A stretch of DNA of 41,279 nt from an uncultured Clostridia bacterium (lineage in GTDB: Bacteria; Bacillota; Clostridia; Lachnospirales; CAG-274): contig CALWRD010000139.1 of NCBI GenBank assembly GCA_944383875.1, forward strand, positions 1 through 41,279, given 5' to 3'. The translations under genes were made by a program, and so were the position numbers. Positions 24,371 through 35,683 of the stretch are shown one piece after another. A model generated the notes under the pieces. That model was not told where the DNA came from, made no database searches, and saw nothing but the letters and a program-made list of their open reading frames with translations. Each line of letters opens with the position of its first letter. Positions within the stretch are counted from its first letter, which is position 1.

Positions 24371-24481
24371 GTAGTTTTCCTTTATCGGTATGTATGATAT
24401 TAGATTATAAGTTTGCTTGTTATTGTCAGGTAGATTTCCTTTACCGATAAGTATAATATTACGTTATAAGTTTGGTTGTTA
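24364..24481 (+). repeat. 59-bp direct repeat, two units
   Basis: Unit 1 (24364-24422) and unit 2 (24423-24481) match at most positions. Shared blocks are TTGTYAGGTAG, TTTCCTTTAYCG, ATATTA and TTATAAGTTTG. They directly follow copy A's tail and fill part of the gap between copies A and B. The rest of that gap (24482-24606) shows nothing I can interpret. Confidence 0.7.
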
Positions 24482-24606
24482 TTTTTAAGTTTAACTTTGT
24501 TTTAAACCCTTACAATAATCTCGTTCCTGCCAATTTATATAAACATTAAGAACGAATTAAACTAACTTAACAGTAAACCTTTTCCTAAAAAATAATATCT
24601 AAACTT

Positions 24607-24922
24607 TGGGCAAACTAAGGCAAGCTAACAGAAACAACCAACTAAATATCCAACAAAAGTATTTGCAAAGATTTTTAGCTGCCTATAAAACAGGCAGCGT
24701 TAAGAAAATCAGTGCAAATGCTCTAGGGGCTTAATGAGGGTTCTTAGGGGCGGCGTTCCCGCCCCTAAGTCGTGCCCCACGCTTCGAAATTAGTGGCGTT
24801 TTTGCCTACTTTTCTCGTAGAAAAGTAGGAATCCCATTGTGGGATAAAAGGAAAAATAAAAACAGCAGATTTATGTTGTGATAATAAAAAAGATTTAAGT
24901 CTTAGATTTTGCCAAAACCTAT
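24607..24922 (-). repeat. Structured intergenic repeat, copy B
   Basis: It has the same block order as copy A, on the minus strand, directly after the dgt stop codon. H1 is at 24902-24922, H0 TATCCCA/TGGGAT at 24831-24845, H2 at 24805-24829, H3 CTTAGGGGCGG/CCGCCCCTAAG at 24743-24769, H4 GCTGCCT/AGGCAGC at 24678-24698, and the tail ends near 24607. Relative to copy A, H4 has a C-G to T-A exchange and H0 a T-A to C-G exchange, both keeping the stems paired. Copies A and B form a large inverted pair between convergent spoVS and dgt. Confidence 0.85.
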
Positions 24923-24930
24923 GTATTTTT

Positions 24931-26349
24931 TCAAATGGTTCCGTTAAGCTCCAGATACAGATTCTTTGCATAGCTGTCGGTCATACCGCAGATAAAATCA
25001 TTTATAAGCATAAGCCTTAAATAAAGCTTTACATCCTCATCACAGCCACTTGAATACACCCGATAAATATATTTATAATTATCCGAAACTATAGCCATAA
25101 GCTTTTTATTAAGAATATTTGAGTTGTGTGGTGTATCAAACTCAATGGCAGCAGTCACAAACTTATCCATAAGAAAATAAATCATATTTCCTTCACTTAT
25201 TTCCATCTTAAGTATCTGTTTTGATAAAAATACATATCTGTAAGCCAGATCGCTCAGCGCAAATGAGAGCACACTTACCGGAGAAACATCCAAAAGCTCC
25301 GTTTTAAAGCTGCCGTTCAATATCTCATCATAATTATTTATAAAAGCATCGGCAGCGTTTTCAAGCATCAGCAGCTGAATGTAAACCACCCAGTTTTGAA
25401 CCGCATTGGATCCGGGAGAAGTCAACCCCTCCGCACGATTATAATAGGTTTCAAGCTTACTTACCGCAGACAAATAAATATCCCTGCTTTTTTCATCGCT
25501 GCACATTGACATATATCTTCCGCTTTTTAACTCGCTTAAAAGTAAGTGATAGCTTATTATACCCTTTTTGCAGGCATCCTCAATATCTGCGGTTTTATAG
25601 GCTATGTCATCGGCAGCCTCCAATATGTATGTAAGGGGATAACGACAGCCAACGGCACCTGTACTTTCCTCAATACGTTTAAAAAGCTCCTGTTCCGCAA
25701 AAAAATAACCCATTTTTTTATCCTTTATATTTCCGCTTTTCTTATTAATTCCCGTAGACGGTACGGGATATTTAACTATGGTATTGAGCAGAGCAAAGGT
25801 AAGATTCATACCGTTTTCATCCACCAAAAAATGAAGCTTTGACAATAATCTGAGTGCTTGGGCATTACCTTCAAAAAAGTAAAAATCATTCTGCATCTGA
25901 CTGTTTAATATTTCCGTCAATGGCTTATCCTTATATTTCAGTTCAGGCATATTGTCCTTATACCATTCCCTGATTGCATCCTCGCCGAAATGACCGAAGG
26001 GTGGGTTGCCTATGTCATGTACAAGTCCGGCACATTCAAGTATGCTGCATATATCTTCCTTAACCTTTAGAGTAACCTCTCTGTCTATTCCTCTTTGCAT
26101 TACCCCCTCAAATATAGTCTGACCAAGGGACTTTGCAAAGGATGATGCCTCCAGAGAATGGGTAAGTCTGGTACGCACAAAATCACTTTTATCCAAGGGA
26201 AATACCTGGGTTTTATCCTGTAAGCGCCTGAATGAGGCGCTACCTATTATCCTGTGATAATCCTTTTGAAATTCACTGCGCAAATCATTGGGATTTACCC
26301 TGTGAACACCTCTTGCACGGGAAGAACATAAAAGCTGTGACCATTTCAT
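24931..26349 (-). CDS. dgt: Deoxyguanosinetriphosphate triphosphohydrolase
   Basis: Dgt is an HD-domain enzyme that hydrolyses dGTP (and sometimes other dNTPs) to deoxynucleoside and triphosphate. The 472-aa protein shows the order RRLQDKTQVFPLD, RTRLTHSLEASSFA (first His), HDIGNPPFGHFGED (HD metal site) and a later Asp in EAADDIAYKT. I chose ATG 26349, with GAGG 8 nt upstream. A GTG nine bases earlier overlaps that ribosome binding site. The length is like that of the longer bacterial type. The stop codon runs straight into repeat copy B. There is no operon partner. Confidence 0.93.
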   Translation of the reverse strand: MKWSQLLCSSRARGVHRVNPNDLRSEFQKDYHRIIGSASFRRLQDKTQVFPLDKSDFVRTRLTHSLEASSFAKSLGQTIFEGVMQRGIDREVTLKVKEDICSILECAGLVHDIGNPPFGHFGEDAIREWYKDNMPELKYKDKPLTEILNSQMQNDFYFFEGNAQALRLLSKLHFLVDENGMNLTFALLNTIVKYPVPSTGINKKSGNIKDKKMGYFFAEQELFKRIEESTGAVGCRYPLTYILEAADDIAYKTADIEDACKKGIISYHLLLSELKSGRYMSMCSDEKSRDIYLSAVSKLETYYNRAEGLTSPGSNAVQNWVVYIQLLMLENAADAFINNYDEILNGSFKTELLDVSPVSVLSFALSDLAYRYVFLSKQILKMEISEGNMIYFLMDKFVTAAIEFDTPHNSNILNKKLMAIVSDNYKYIYRVYSSGCDEDVKLYLRLMLINDFICGMTDSYAKNLYLELNGTI

Positions 26350-26533
26350 AAAAATCACCTCGGAATAATTATAACACAGGATACAATAAAATAACAGATT
26401 GACTTAAATTAATATGGAAATATGGCAAAAATTCAGTTAATTTTCATTTATAAAGCGGTGTAATGTAAACAAAACCTTAACATTTGCGTACTATAATATG
26501 AATATGCACGAAGTAAAACAAAGGAATTATATA

Positions 26534-26629
26534 ATGCAAAAAAAATTTTCTCCACTATATCCGCTCAAAGCTTTTGATAAAAATTACAGATACGGTTGTA
26601 TGACTGACTTATGCAGTGAAGATTTTTAA
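26534..26629 (+). CDS. Possible 31-aa peptide upstream of the alarmone synthetase
   Basis: A short frame MQKKFSPLYPLKAFDKNY...CSEDF starts 6 nt after AAGGA and stops 36 nt before the next gene. It could be a leader peptide or chance. Nothing similar is known to me. The rest of 26350-26665 is AT-rich, with TATAAT at about 26491 but no good -35. Confidence 0.25.
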   Translation: MQKKFSPLYPLKAFDKNYRYGCMTDLCSEDF

Positions 26630-26665
26630 ACAACGTTAAAAACAATACACAAGGAGTGAAAAATT

Positions 26666-27481
26666 ATGGATTCAAAAAACTTACATGAATTTGATGCAGA
26701 AAAAATAGACAGACTGTTTCAACAAGCAATGGATGGAGAAATTACATCTGATTTGATACCAATAAACGATACCACAGTCAACATAATGATGGACAGAACA
26801 AAGCTGCTGATGGGCACAATAGTAGATTATAAAGAGCTTATGATGATGTATGCCTGTGCCATGAAGGAAATCAGAACAAAGTTTGATGTTCTTAATACGG
26901 AATTTAAAATACGATACCAGCGTAATCCCATCAGATTTATCAATACCCGCCTGAAACGAACAGCCAGCATTGTAGAGAAACTGGGAAGGCAAAAACTTCC
27001 ATTTTCTCCGGAAAACATAGAAAATCACATAAATGATGTTGCCGGCATACGTGTCGTCTGCTCATATATTGATGATATTTACACCATTGCAGATTCACTT
27101 CTGCATCAGGACGATGTGACCCTTATTACCAAAAAGGATTATATTGCTAATCCAAAGCCCAACGGTTACCGCAGCCTGCATCTCATTGTCAGCATCCCCG
27201 TATTCTTTGCCGAAAGAAAGAAGGAAATGAAGGCAGAGGTACAGATACGTACTATTGCTATGGACTTTTGGGCAAGTCTGGAGCATCAGCTGAAATACAA
27301 ACAGGAAATACCAAATCAGCAGGATATTATTATGCAGCTTAAGGAATGTGCGGAGGTTATAAATGCAACGGATGAAAAAATGCTGAATATCCGTCGGCAG
27401 ATTGAAGCTGCATCGGACATTCCCACCGAAGAGGATATTCTTTTTGAAAAACTGTGCAGACTTGACATAAATCCGGATTGA
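26666..27481 (+). CDS. Small alarmone synthetase, (p)ppGpp synthetase (RelA/SpoT-domain GTP pyrophosphokinase)
   Basis: The 271-aa protein has only the RelA/SpoT synthetase fold, with no HD hydrolase or TGS domain, so it should transfer pyrophosphate from ATP to GDP/GTP. Visible are the substrate-binding IRYQRNPIRFINTRLKR segment, DVAGIRVVCSYIDDIY, NGYRSLHLIV and EVQIRTIAMDFWASLEHQLKYK. The C-terminal helices (AEVINATDEKMLNIRRQIE) support oligomerisation in RelP/RelQ-type proteins. AAGGAG precedes the ATG. It is one gene with no clear operon partner, placed between dgt and tcdA. Confidence 0.9.
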   Translation: MDSKNLHEFDAEKIDRLFQQAMDGEITSDLIPINDTTVNIMMDRTKLLMGTIVDYKELMMMYACAMKEIRTKFDVLNTEFKIRYQRNPIRFINTRLKRTASIVEKLGRQKLPFSPENIENHINDVAGIRVVCSYIDDIYTIADSLLHQDDVTLITKKDYIANPKPNGYRSLHLIVSIPVFFAERKKEMKAEVQIRTIAMDFWASLEHQLKYKQEIPNQQDIIMQLKECAEVINATDEKMLNIRRQIEAASDIPTEEDILFEKLCRLDINPD

Positions 27482-27584
27482 ATATTATCATAAAAACACT
27501 GCTGTTATATATCAAATATTTTTTTTGACAAAAATTATATAATTATATATAATTTATAAAAAATAACCAACTATTGGAGGAAAT

Positions 27585-28289
27585 ATGGAGGAACTTAAGA
27601 GAACCGAACTTTTACTGGGAAGAGAAAGTATTGAAAAACTTAAAAATTCTTACATAGCAATATTCGGAATAGGCGGAGTAGGCGGATATACAGCGGAGGC
27701 ACTGGCAAGGAGCGGAGTAGGTAAGCTTGATTTGATTGATAACGATACTGTTGCTCTTTCCAACATTAACAGGCAGATTATAGCCCTTCATTCAACGGTA
27801 GGCAGGTACAAGGTTGATGTAATGAAAGAAAGAATATACGATATAAACCCTGATGCAGAAGTAAACGCTATAAGATGCTTTTTTCTGCCGAAAAACAAAG
27901 ATGAATTTGACTTTGGCAAGTATGACTATATAGTTGACGCAGTTGATACGGTAAGTGCAAAAATTGCAATTATAGAGGAGGCAAAGAAAGCGGGAGTACC
28001 TGTTATAAGCTCAATGGGAGCAGGCAACAAGCTTCATCCCGAAATGTTTGAGCTTGCCGATATATCAAAAACCTCGGTATGTCCACTTGCTAAGATAATG
28101 CGTAATGAGCTTAAAAAAAGAAGAATTACCGACGTCAAAGCAGTATACTCAAAGGAACCTCCAATTAAACCCGATTTAATTGATGAAAAGTCCGGAAAGC
28201 CTGTTCCGGGCAGCATATCTTTTGTTCCCTCCGCAGCGGGACTGATAATTGCAGGGGAGATAATAAGACAATTAACAGGCATAGAATAA
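27585..28289 (+). CDS. tcdA: tRNA threonylcarbamoyladenosine dehydratase (E1-like)
   Basis: TcdA is an ATP-dependent E1/MoeB-fold enzyme that cyclises t6A37 in ANN-decoding tRNAs to ct6A. The 234-aa protein begins with a short helix (TELLLGRESIEKL) and the nucleotide loop FGIGGVGGYTAEALARSGVGK. DLIDNDTVALSNINRQ and DAVDTVSAKI follow, and the C-terminus has the FVPSAAGLIIAGEIIRQL helix typical of TcdA rather than ThiF or MoeB. GGAGG precedes the ATG. It stands alone between the alarmone synthetase and a Cys-rich small gene. Confidence 0.9.
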   Translation: MEELKRTELLLGRESIEKLKNSYIAIFGIGGVGGYTAEALARSGVGKLDLIDNDTVALSNINRQIIALHSTVGRYKVDVMKERIYDINPDAEVNAIRCFFLPKNKDEFDFGKYDYIVDAVDTVSAKIAIIEEAKKAGVPVISSMGAGNKLHPEMFELADISKTSVCPLAKIMRNELKKRRITDVKAVYSKEPPIKPDLIDEKSGKPVPGSISFVPSAAGLIIAGEIIRQLTGIE

Positions 28290-28367
28290 AAAAAATTAAT
28301 TGGACTTGCAATATTTACTTTAAGCGGCATAAATATATACAGTCAATTAAATTTTGGAGGTAACTCT

Positions 28368-28550
28368 ATGAACTGTGGAAACAACAATATTATCTGGATC
28401 ATCTTAATCTTACTCTTCTGCTGCGGAAATAACGGCTTAAACGGTATCTTCGGCGGCTGCGGCAACGACAACTGCACATGGATCATCATCCTTATCCTCC
28501 TTTTCTGCTGCGGCGGCAACAGCTTCGGACTTTGCGATAACAAGTGCTGA
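28368..28550 (+). CDS. Cys/Gly-rich small hydrophobic protein (HCB protein 13 type)
   Basis: The 60-aa protein has an internal duplication. The block WIILILLFCCGNN (residues 10-22) recurs as WIIILILLFCCGGN (38-51), each followed by Gly/Asn-rich sequence. It has nine cysteines. Small clostridial proteins of this kind are often labelled 'chorion class high-cysteine HCB protein 13'. The function is unknown, and a spore or envelope location is only a guess. GGAGG precedes the ATG, and a clean terminator follows 17 nt after the stop codon, so it is a real single-gene unit. Confidence 0.75.
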   Translation: MNCGNNNIIWIILILLFCCGNNGLNGIFGGCGNDNCTWIIILILLFCCGGNSFGLCDNKC

Positions 28551-28567
28551 TAATCATTAACTACAAA

Positions 28568-28591
28568 GGCGCCATATTGGCGCCATTTTTT
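28568..28591 (+). terminator. Terminator of the Cys-rich small gene
   Basis: GGCGCCA and TGGCGCC pair around a 3-nt loop and are followed by ATTTTTTAT. Confidence 0.85.
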
Positions 28592-28673
28592 ATGCAAAAT
28601 TTTATATTGCAATTTATAAAAAAAAGGCGTAATATAAAAAATGTACAAAAAAATTTATTCAGGGAGGTGTGAA

Positions 28674-29942
28674 ATGGACACACAACAGATTATTTCAATA
28701 ATTATATTTGCTGTAACCATGACAGCAATAATGACAGAAAGACTTCACAGAGCCCTTGCCGCCGTTGCGGGAGCTATACTGCTGATTATCTTTCACATAC
28801 TGGATGTTGAAAGCTTTGCCTCTTACATTGACTTTAACACGGTAGGCATACTCATAGGTATGATGCTGTTTGTATCGGTGGTCAAGACTTCGGGGCTGTT
28901 TGAGTACATAGCTATTAAATCAGCCAAAATATCAAATGGCAGACCATGGGCAATTATGGTAATGTTTTTCATCATCACCGCCTGTCTTTCCGCCTTTCTT
29001 GATAATGTAACAACGGTATTGCTTGTGGGTCCTATGACCATAGCCGTTACAGAACTGCTTAAGGTAAATCCCGTACCCTATCTTATAACTCAGATACTTG
29101 CCTCAAATATAGGCGGTACGGCTACCCTTATAGGTGATCCCCCAAATATAATGATCGGCAGCTCCGCAAACCTTAGCTTTATGGACTTTATAGCAAATAC
29201 GGGTGTACCTTCATTAATAATTGCAATAGCAACCCTTATCGGATTTTACTTTATATATGGCAGAAATTTTTATGCCTCCGCGGAAAATATGAAGGCTGTA
29301 GCCAAGCTTGATGAAAAAAAGGCAATAAAAAACAAAAGACTTATGATAATAAGCATCGTACTTATGATACTGATTGTCCTTGCCTTTATTTTCCACAGTC
29401 AGATAGGTATGGAATCATCTACCATAGCCATAGCCGCAGCCGTGATAATACTGCTTGTAAGCAAGGAAGATATGGATGAAATAATAGCCTCTGTGGAATG
29501 GAGCACCATCGTATTTTTCATAGGCTTATTCGGCGTGGTAGGCGGCTTACAGGAAACAGGTGTAATAGATATGGCAGCAAATTTCCTGCTTGATGTTACA
29601 GACGGACATACTACTCTTATGCTGTTGCTCATACTGTGGGTATCTGCATTGCTTTCCTCGTTTCTGGACAATATACCCTTTGTTGCCACACTTATACCTC
29701 TTATACTTACCATGGGAGAGAGCGGAGTTGACGTAAGCGCATTGTGGTGGGCACTTTCACTGGGAGCCTGCTTAGGCGGCAACGGCACCCTTGTAGGCGC
29801 ATCGGCAAACGTTGTACTTTCCGGCATAAGCAAGAAGAGCGGATATGAAATAACTTTCAAGCAATATCTTAAAATAGGCTTTCCGATGATGATTATGTCC
29901 ATAGTCATTTCAACGATATACTTGTTGTTAAAATTTGCGTAA
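28674..29942 (+). CDS. ArsB/NhaD-type (ion transporter superfamily) permease
   Basis: The 422-aa integral membrane protein has about 11-12 helices and two inverted-repeat signature loops, DNVTTVLLVGPMTIAV...GGTATLIGDPPNIMIG and DNIPFVATLIPL...GNGTLVGASANVVLSG, diagnostic of the ArsB/NhaD/P-protein branch of the IT superfamily. Substrates in this group include Na+/H+, arsenite and dicarboxylates. The sequence alone does not decide, and no ars genes are near. I chose ATG 28674 (GGGAGG upstream) over an upstream in-frame ATG without a ribosome binding site. A 156-aa gene follows 17 nt later in the same operon. Confidence 0.88.
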   Translation: MDTQQIISIIIFAVTMTAIMTERLHRALAAVAGAILLIIFHILDVESFASYIDFNTVGILIGMMLFVSVVKTSGLFEYIAIKSAKISNGRPWAIMVMFFIITACLSAFLDNVTTVLLVGPMTIAVTELLKVNPVPYLITQILASNIGGTATLIGDPPNIMIGSSANLSFMDFIANTGVPSLIIAIATLIGFYFIYGRNFYASAENMKAVAKLDEKKAIKNKRLMIISIVLMILIVLAFIFHSQIGMESSTIAIAAAVIILLVSKEDMDEIIASVEWSTIVFFIGLFGVVGGLQETGVIDMAANFLLDVTDGHTTLMLLLILWVSALLSSFLDNIPFVATLIPLILTMGESGVDVSALWWALSLGACLGGNGTLVGASANVVLSGISKKSGYEITFKQYLKIGFPMMIMSIVISTIYLLLKFA

Positions 29943-29959
29943 AAAACGGAGGAATGTGA

Positions 29960-30430
29960 ATGAACAGAGATACAGTCAGCAGTGATATAATAGGACTTAA
30001 CCTGAGACAACTGGGGGCAACCGACATAAAGGTTTTTCCAAGCCGGATGCACATAGCTAACTTTGATCTGGGCAACGGGCTTATTGTATCATATGTATTT
30101 AACATAACACGGAAAGACAAGTACTTTTTACAGCGTATGAGACCATATGCCATGGTCAAGGGTATGTATGCGGATCAAAAGGAAATAATTGAATTTATAA
30201 AAGACGATATTGCCAGATTCAGAAAATCCGTACAGCTTAATGATGTACAGATGTATATAAACCTCAATGAAAAAATATATGGTATATATGAACGAATGGA
30301 GCATATTTTCCTTCACCATAACGTAGATGCCGCTTTACTTAAAAAATTGACCGATGAAGTTGAAAGAATGGCGGTGGAAATTGAGGATATTCATAAGCAA
30401 TCGGAAATAATAGATATGAACAAAAAATAA
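29960..30430 (+). CDS. Hypothetical 156-aa protein in operon with the permease
   Basis: The soluble protein has an N-terminal beta-rich part (GLNLRQLGATDIKVFPSRMHIANF, then GNGLIVSYVFNITRKD) and a helical C-terminal half with coiled-coil character (KDDIARFRKSVQL..., LTDEVERMAVEIEDIHKQ). GGAGG precedes the ATG, and the gene lies 17 nt after the permease, so it is co-transcribed and may be an accessory factor. I do not recognise the family. Confidence 0.7.
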   Translation: MNRDTVSSDIIGLNLRQLGATDIKVFPSRMHIANFDLGNGLIVSYVFNITRKDKYFLQRMRPYAMVKGMYADQKEIIEFIKDDIARFRKSVQLNDVQMYINLNEKIYGIYERMEHIFLHHNVDAALLKKLTDEVERMAVEIEDIHKQSEIIDMNKK

Positions 30431-30442
30431 TTGAAAACATAC

Positions 30443-30502
30443 TTGAGGGGATACTTTTAATTTGCAAAATAATCAGAGGTATTCCCTTAAATTTTCTTTT
30501 TG
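30443..30502 (+). terminator. Terminator of the permease operon
   Basis: TTGAGGGGATAC and GTATTCCCTTAA pair over 12 bp with two G-U pairs and a 24-nt loop, then ATTTTCTTTTT follows. Confidence 0.7.
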
Positions 30503-30544
30503 ATAATTTATATACGTCAGGATAAGTATCGGAAAATTTTATTC

Positions 30545-30817
30545 TTAAATTCCATAGCAGATTTCAGATAAAATATCATCAATGATACAATTAAGATGTT
30601 CAGGAGCAACACTTTCTTTACAAATCAGATTAAAAACTTTAACAGCAACCTCTTTATCATCGGAGACACCGGTATATACCTCTTCGGTAAAAGATGAGTT
30701 ATTTATACAGACTATGTTATATATTCCATTATGTTCAATCAATTTATATTCATAATGTACAGCTTTGCCCAATTCATCAATCAGCTCTGCGTTCTTTTTA
30801 ACTATTATTGATAACAT
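30545..30817 (-). CDS. Hypothetical 90-aa protein (DUF6514-like?)
   Basis: The small protein begins MLSIIVKKNAELIDELGKAVHYEYKL and ends in an SVAPEHLNCIIDDILSE helix. The pattern of an N-terminal beta-meander describing a short input domain and a C-terminal 'V.PEHL.dii.d.l' helix is like a clostridial domain I recall as DUF6514, but this assignment is weak. A GGGGG stretch lies upstream of the ATG. The function is unknown. It is on the leading strand next to a DnaA-box-containing spacer. Confidence 0.55.
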   Translation of the reverse strand: MLSIIVKKNAELIDELGKAVHYEYKLIEHNGIYNIVCINNSSFTEEVYTGVSDDKEVAVKVFNLICKESVAPEHLNCIIDDILSEICYGI

Positions 30818-31125
30818 AATCTAAATCCCCCGACTTTGCATATTACTAAAAAAATTATATAATAAAATGTAAAAAATTTACAATTAATATTTTTGATGTT
30901 TATTTATATTACACAATTACAAAATATTTCGGATATATTATACAACAATTATACTTATTTTTCCATAACAAAAAAACGACAATAAATTATATAAAAATAA
31001 TGTAAAATGTGGATAATTAAGCTTATTTTAAATAGATATAAAATATAATTGTTTTTATAGTAAGCAAATTTTTGTTAAGTTATCAACATTTCTATATATT
31101 TTTCATAATAAATGTCGAACAATAC
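30818..31125. other. AT-rich spacer with two DnaA boxes downstream of gyrA
   Basis: A spacer of about 300 bp, very AT-rich, holds a perfect DnaA box on the minus strand (TGTGGATAA, 31008-31016) and a one-mismatch box TTATCAACA (31080-31088). There is no reading frame. It resembles an origin-associated or DnaA-titrating site, but two boxes are few. Confidence 0.4.
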
Positions 31126-31157
31126 AAAAAAAGAGGCTTTTAAAAACCTCTTTTTTT
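31126..31157. terminator. Terminator of gyrA (bidirectional form)
   Basis: AAAAAAAGAGG and CCTCTTTTTTT form a stem with T-runs on both strands, beginning 9 nt after the gyrA stop codon. Confidence 0.8.
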
Positions 31158-31165
31158 GTATATCT

Positions 31166-33643
31166 TTATTCGGTTACTTCCTCTGTCTGAGTTTCCGCCT
31201 CAATACAATCCTCACTTATCTTGGCTATACTCATAACGGTAACACCATCATCAACATTGACAAGCTTAACACCCTGTGCAATTCTGCCAACGGTAGATAT
31301 ATCCTTTACCCTGATACGAATGATAACACCTTCGCTTGTAACTATCATAAGCTCCTCGTTATCATTAACCATGGCTATGCCTACCACATCACCAGTCTTT
31401 TCGGTTACCTTATATGCCTTAAGACCCTTACCGCCTCTGGACTGAACACGGAAGCTTGAAGTATCTGTACACTTACCGTAGCCGTTTTTGCTTACGATAA
31501 GCAGCTTTAAGCCGTCATCTATAACTTCCGCACCTATTACATGATCGCCTTCATTAAGGGTAATAGCCTTAACACCTGCAGCAGTCCTTCCAAGACTGCG
31601 AAGATCCGACTGACTGAAACGTATTGCCATACCGTCCTTAGTAGCAACAAAAATATCCTTATTGCCCTCAAGTTTACGCACAGCAATCAGCTCATCATCA
31701 TCCTTAAGATTAACAGCCCTGAGACCGCCCCTTCTGATGTTTTTAAAGCTGTCTGCACTTATCTTTTTAATAATACCATGCTTTGTTACCATAACAAAAT
31801 TGGTATTTTCATCAACCTTATCCACGGAAAGGACTTCAGTTATCTTCTCCCCTTCTTCAAGGTCAATAACATTAATAACAGGAGTACCCTTGGCATTTCT
31901 GCCTGCCTCAGGTATCTGCCATGTCTTGGTACGGTAAACTCTTCCCGTATTTGTAAAGTAAAGTATATGGTTATGGTTGGAGCTTAAGAAGATGTTGGTT
32001 ACACAGTCCTCATCTCTGGTCTGCATACCGATTATACCCTTGCCTCCACGATTCTGACTCTTATAGGTATCCAAAGGTATTCTCTTGATATAATTCATGG
32101 ATGTCATGGTAATGACGCTCATTTCATCTTCAATGAGATCCTCCACATCTATCTCGCCCATATCCTGTACAATGGCAGTACGTCTTTCATCACTGAAGCG
32201 ATTTTTAATATCTATAATTTCACCTCTGATAACCTCATAGAGCTTGTTTTCATCGGAGAGAATAGCCTCATACTCGGTAATCTTAGCCTGAAGGTCCGCA
32301 AGCTCATTTAAAAGCCTGTCCCTTTCAAGACCTGTAAGAGCGGAAAGACGCATATTACATATAGCCTCTGCCTGAATATCGGTAAATTCAAACCTGGCTA
32401 TCATCTTGTCCTTAGCTTCCGCCTTAGTCTGGGAGCCTCTTATGATATTAATTATTTCATCAATATTGTCAAGCGCCTTTACAAGTCCCTCAACTATATG
32501 GATACGTGCCTTAGCCTTGTTAAGGTCAAAGCGTGTACGCCTTGTAATAATTTCCTCCTGATACTTAAGGTAATAATCAAGCATTTCCTTAAGGTTTAAT
32601 ATACGCGGAACACCGCCCACGATTGAAAGAAAATTAATTGAATAGGTTTCCTGTAACTGACTGAACTTGTAGAGCTGATTTAAAACTATCTCAGCATTTG
32701 CATCTTTCTTGCACTCAATTACTATCTTAATTTCAGCCTTCTGGCTGTAATCGTTTACATCACTGATGCCCTCAATACGCTTTTCCTTAACAAGATCGGC
32801 AATCTGCTTGATCATCTTGGACTTGTTTACTTGATAAGGTATTTCGGTAATAATGATTTCTTCTCTGCCGTTCGGAGCGGTTTGTATTTCAGCCTTTGCC
32901 CTGAGCTTAAGCCTGCCCTTACCCGTTCTGTAAGCGCTTAAAATACCTGCCGTACCGTAAATTATACCACCTGTGGGAAAGTCCGGACCCTTGACTATTG
33001 ACATAATTTCGTCAATATCCGTATCCCTGTGCTCCTGAATATGGTTGTCTATTATCCTGATAATGGCATTGATTACCTCTGTTATATTATGGGGAGGTAT
33101 CTTTGTTGCCATACCTACGGCAATACCGCTGGAACCGTTGATAAGCAGGTTAGGAATACGGGAAGGAAGAACCGTAGGCTCTTTGAACTCACCATCATAG
33201 TTATCTATAAAATCAACCGTATCCTTATCAATATCCCTGAGCATCTCCATACTGATACGCTGGAGCTTAGCCTCTGTATAACGGGAAGCAGCTGCGCCGA
33301 AACCGTCTATAGAACCAAAATTTCCGTGACCGTCAACAAGCATATATCTCATTGAAAAGTCCTGAGCCATCCTTACAAGGGCATCATAAATAGCCGAATC
33401 GCCGTGGGGATGATACTTACCCATGGTATCGCCGACGATACGGGCACATTTTTTATAACCCTTTGAAGGATCCAGATTAAGCTCATTCATAGCATAGAGA
33501 ATACGCCTTTGAACAGGTTTTAAGCCGTCACGTACATCAGGGAGAGCACGTGAGACTATAACGCTCATGGCATAATCTATATATGAGCTTTTCATCTCGG
33601 TGGAAATTTCTATTTCCTGAATTTTATCAAACTGATTTTCCAT
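31166..33643 (-). CDS. gyrA: DNA gyrase subunit A
   Basis: GyrA is the breakage-reunion subunit of gyrase, which introduces negative supercoils together with GyrB. The 825-aa length is typical. The catalytic Tyr122 lies in [11 protein letters not shown]. The quinolone region reads [10 protein letters not shown] with Ser83 and Asp87 (E. coli numbering coincides), the susceptible-type residues. The C-terminal domain has the GyrA box [10 protein letters not shown] and repeated beta-pinwheel blades. AAAGGAG precedes ATG 33643. It follows gyrB by 14 nt and ends at a terminator, closing the origin-side replication cluster. Confidence 0.98.
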   Translation of the reverse strand: MENQFDKIQEIEISTEMKSSYIDYAMSVIVSRALPDVRDGLKPVQRRILYAMNELNLDPSKGYKKCARIVGDTMGKYHPHGDSAIYDALVRMAQDFSMRYMLVDGHGNFGSIDGFGAAASRYTEAKLQRISMEMLRDIDKDTVDFIDNYDGEFKEPTVLPSRIPNLLINGSSGIAVGMATKIPPHNITEVINAIIRIIDNHIQEHRDTDIDEIMSIVKGPDFPTGGIIYGTAGILSAYRTGKGRLKLRAKAEIQTAPNGREEIIITEIPYQVNKSKMIKQIADLVKEKRIEGISDVNDYSQKAEIKIVIECKKDANAEIVLNQLYKFSQLQETYSINFLSIVGGVPRILNLKEMLDYYLKYQEEIITRRTRFDLNKAKARIHIVEGLVKALDNIDEIINIIRGSQTKAEAKDKMIARFEFTDIQAEAICNMRLSALTGLERDRLLNELADLQAKITEYEAILSDENKLYEVIRGEIIDIKNRFSDERRTAIVQDMGEIDVEDLIEDEMSVITMTSMNYIKRIPLDTYKSQNRGGKGIIGMQTRDEDCVTNIFLSSNHNHILYFTNTGRVYRTKTWQIPEAGRNAKGTPVINVIDLEEGEKITEVLSVDKVDENTNFVMVTKHGIIKKISADSFKNIRRGGLRAVNLKDDDELIAVRKLEGNKDIFVATKDGMAIRFSQSDLRSLGRTAAGVKAITLNEGDHVIGAEVIDDGLKLLIVSKNGYGKCTDTSSFRVQSRGGKGLKAYKVTEKTGDVVGIAMVNDNEELMIVTSEGVIIRIRVKDISTVGRIAQGVKLVNVDDGVTVMSIAKISEDCIEAETQTEEVTE

Positions 33644-33657
33644 ATTTGCTTCTCCTT

Positions 33658-35589
<1,932 letters not shown>

Positions 35590-35683
35590 TTAAAATTAAG
35601 CCCATTTGACTTATGCTGTGGTACCCTACCATCAAAGCATAAAATCATCGTTAAAGGTAATTATAACACAAATTTGCCCATAT

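Noticed and set aside
24068-24922. CRISPR array
   Set aside because: The repeated blocks are long, differ from one another and are inverted. There are no regularly spaced identical short repeats and no cas genes.
24607-24922. Transposase gene inside the repeat region
   Set aside because: Only short shadow frames occur across the hairpins. No frame encodes a recognisable transposase or recombinase motif.
29399-30052. 217-aa minus-strand frame opposite the permease gene
   Set aside because: Antisense shadow of a clear membrane transporter gene, Ser/Thr/Pro-rich as such shadows often are.
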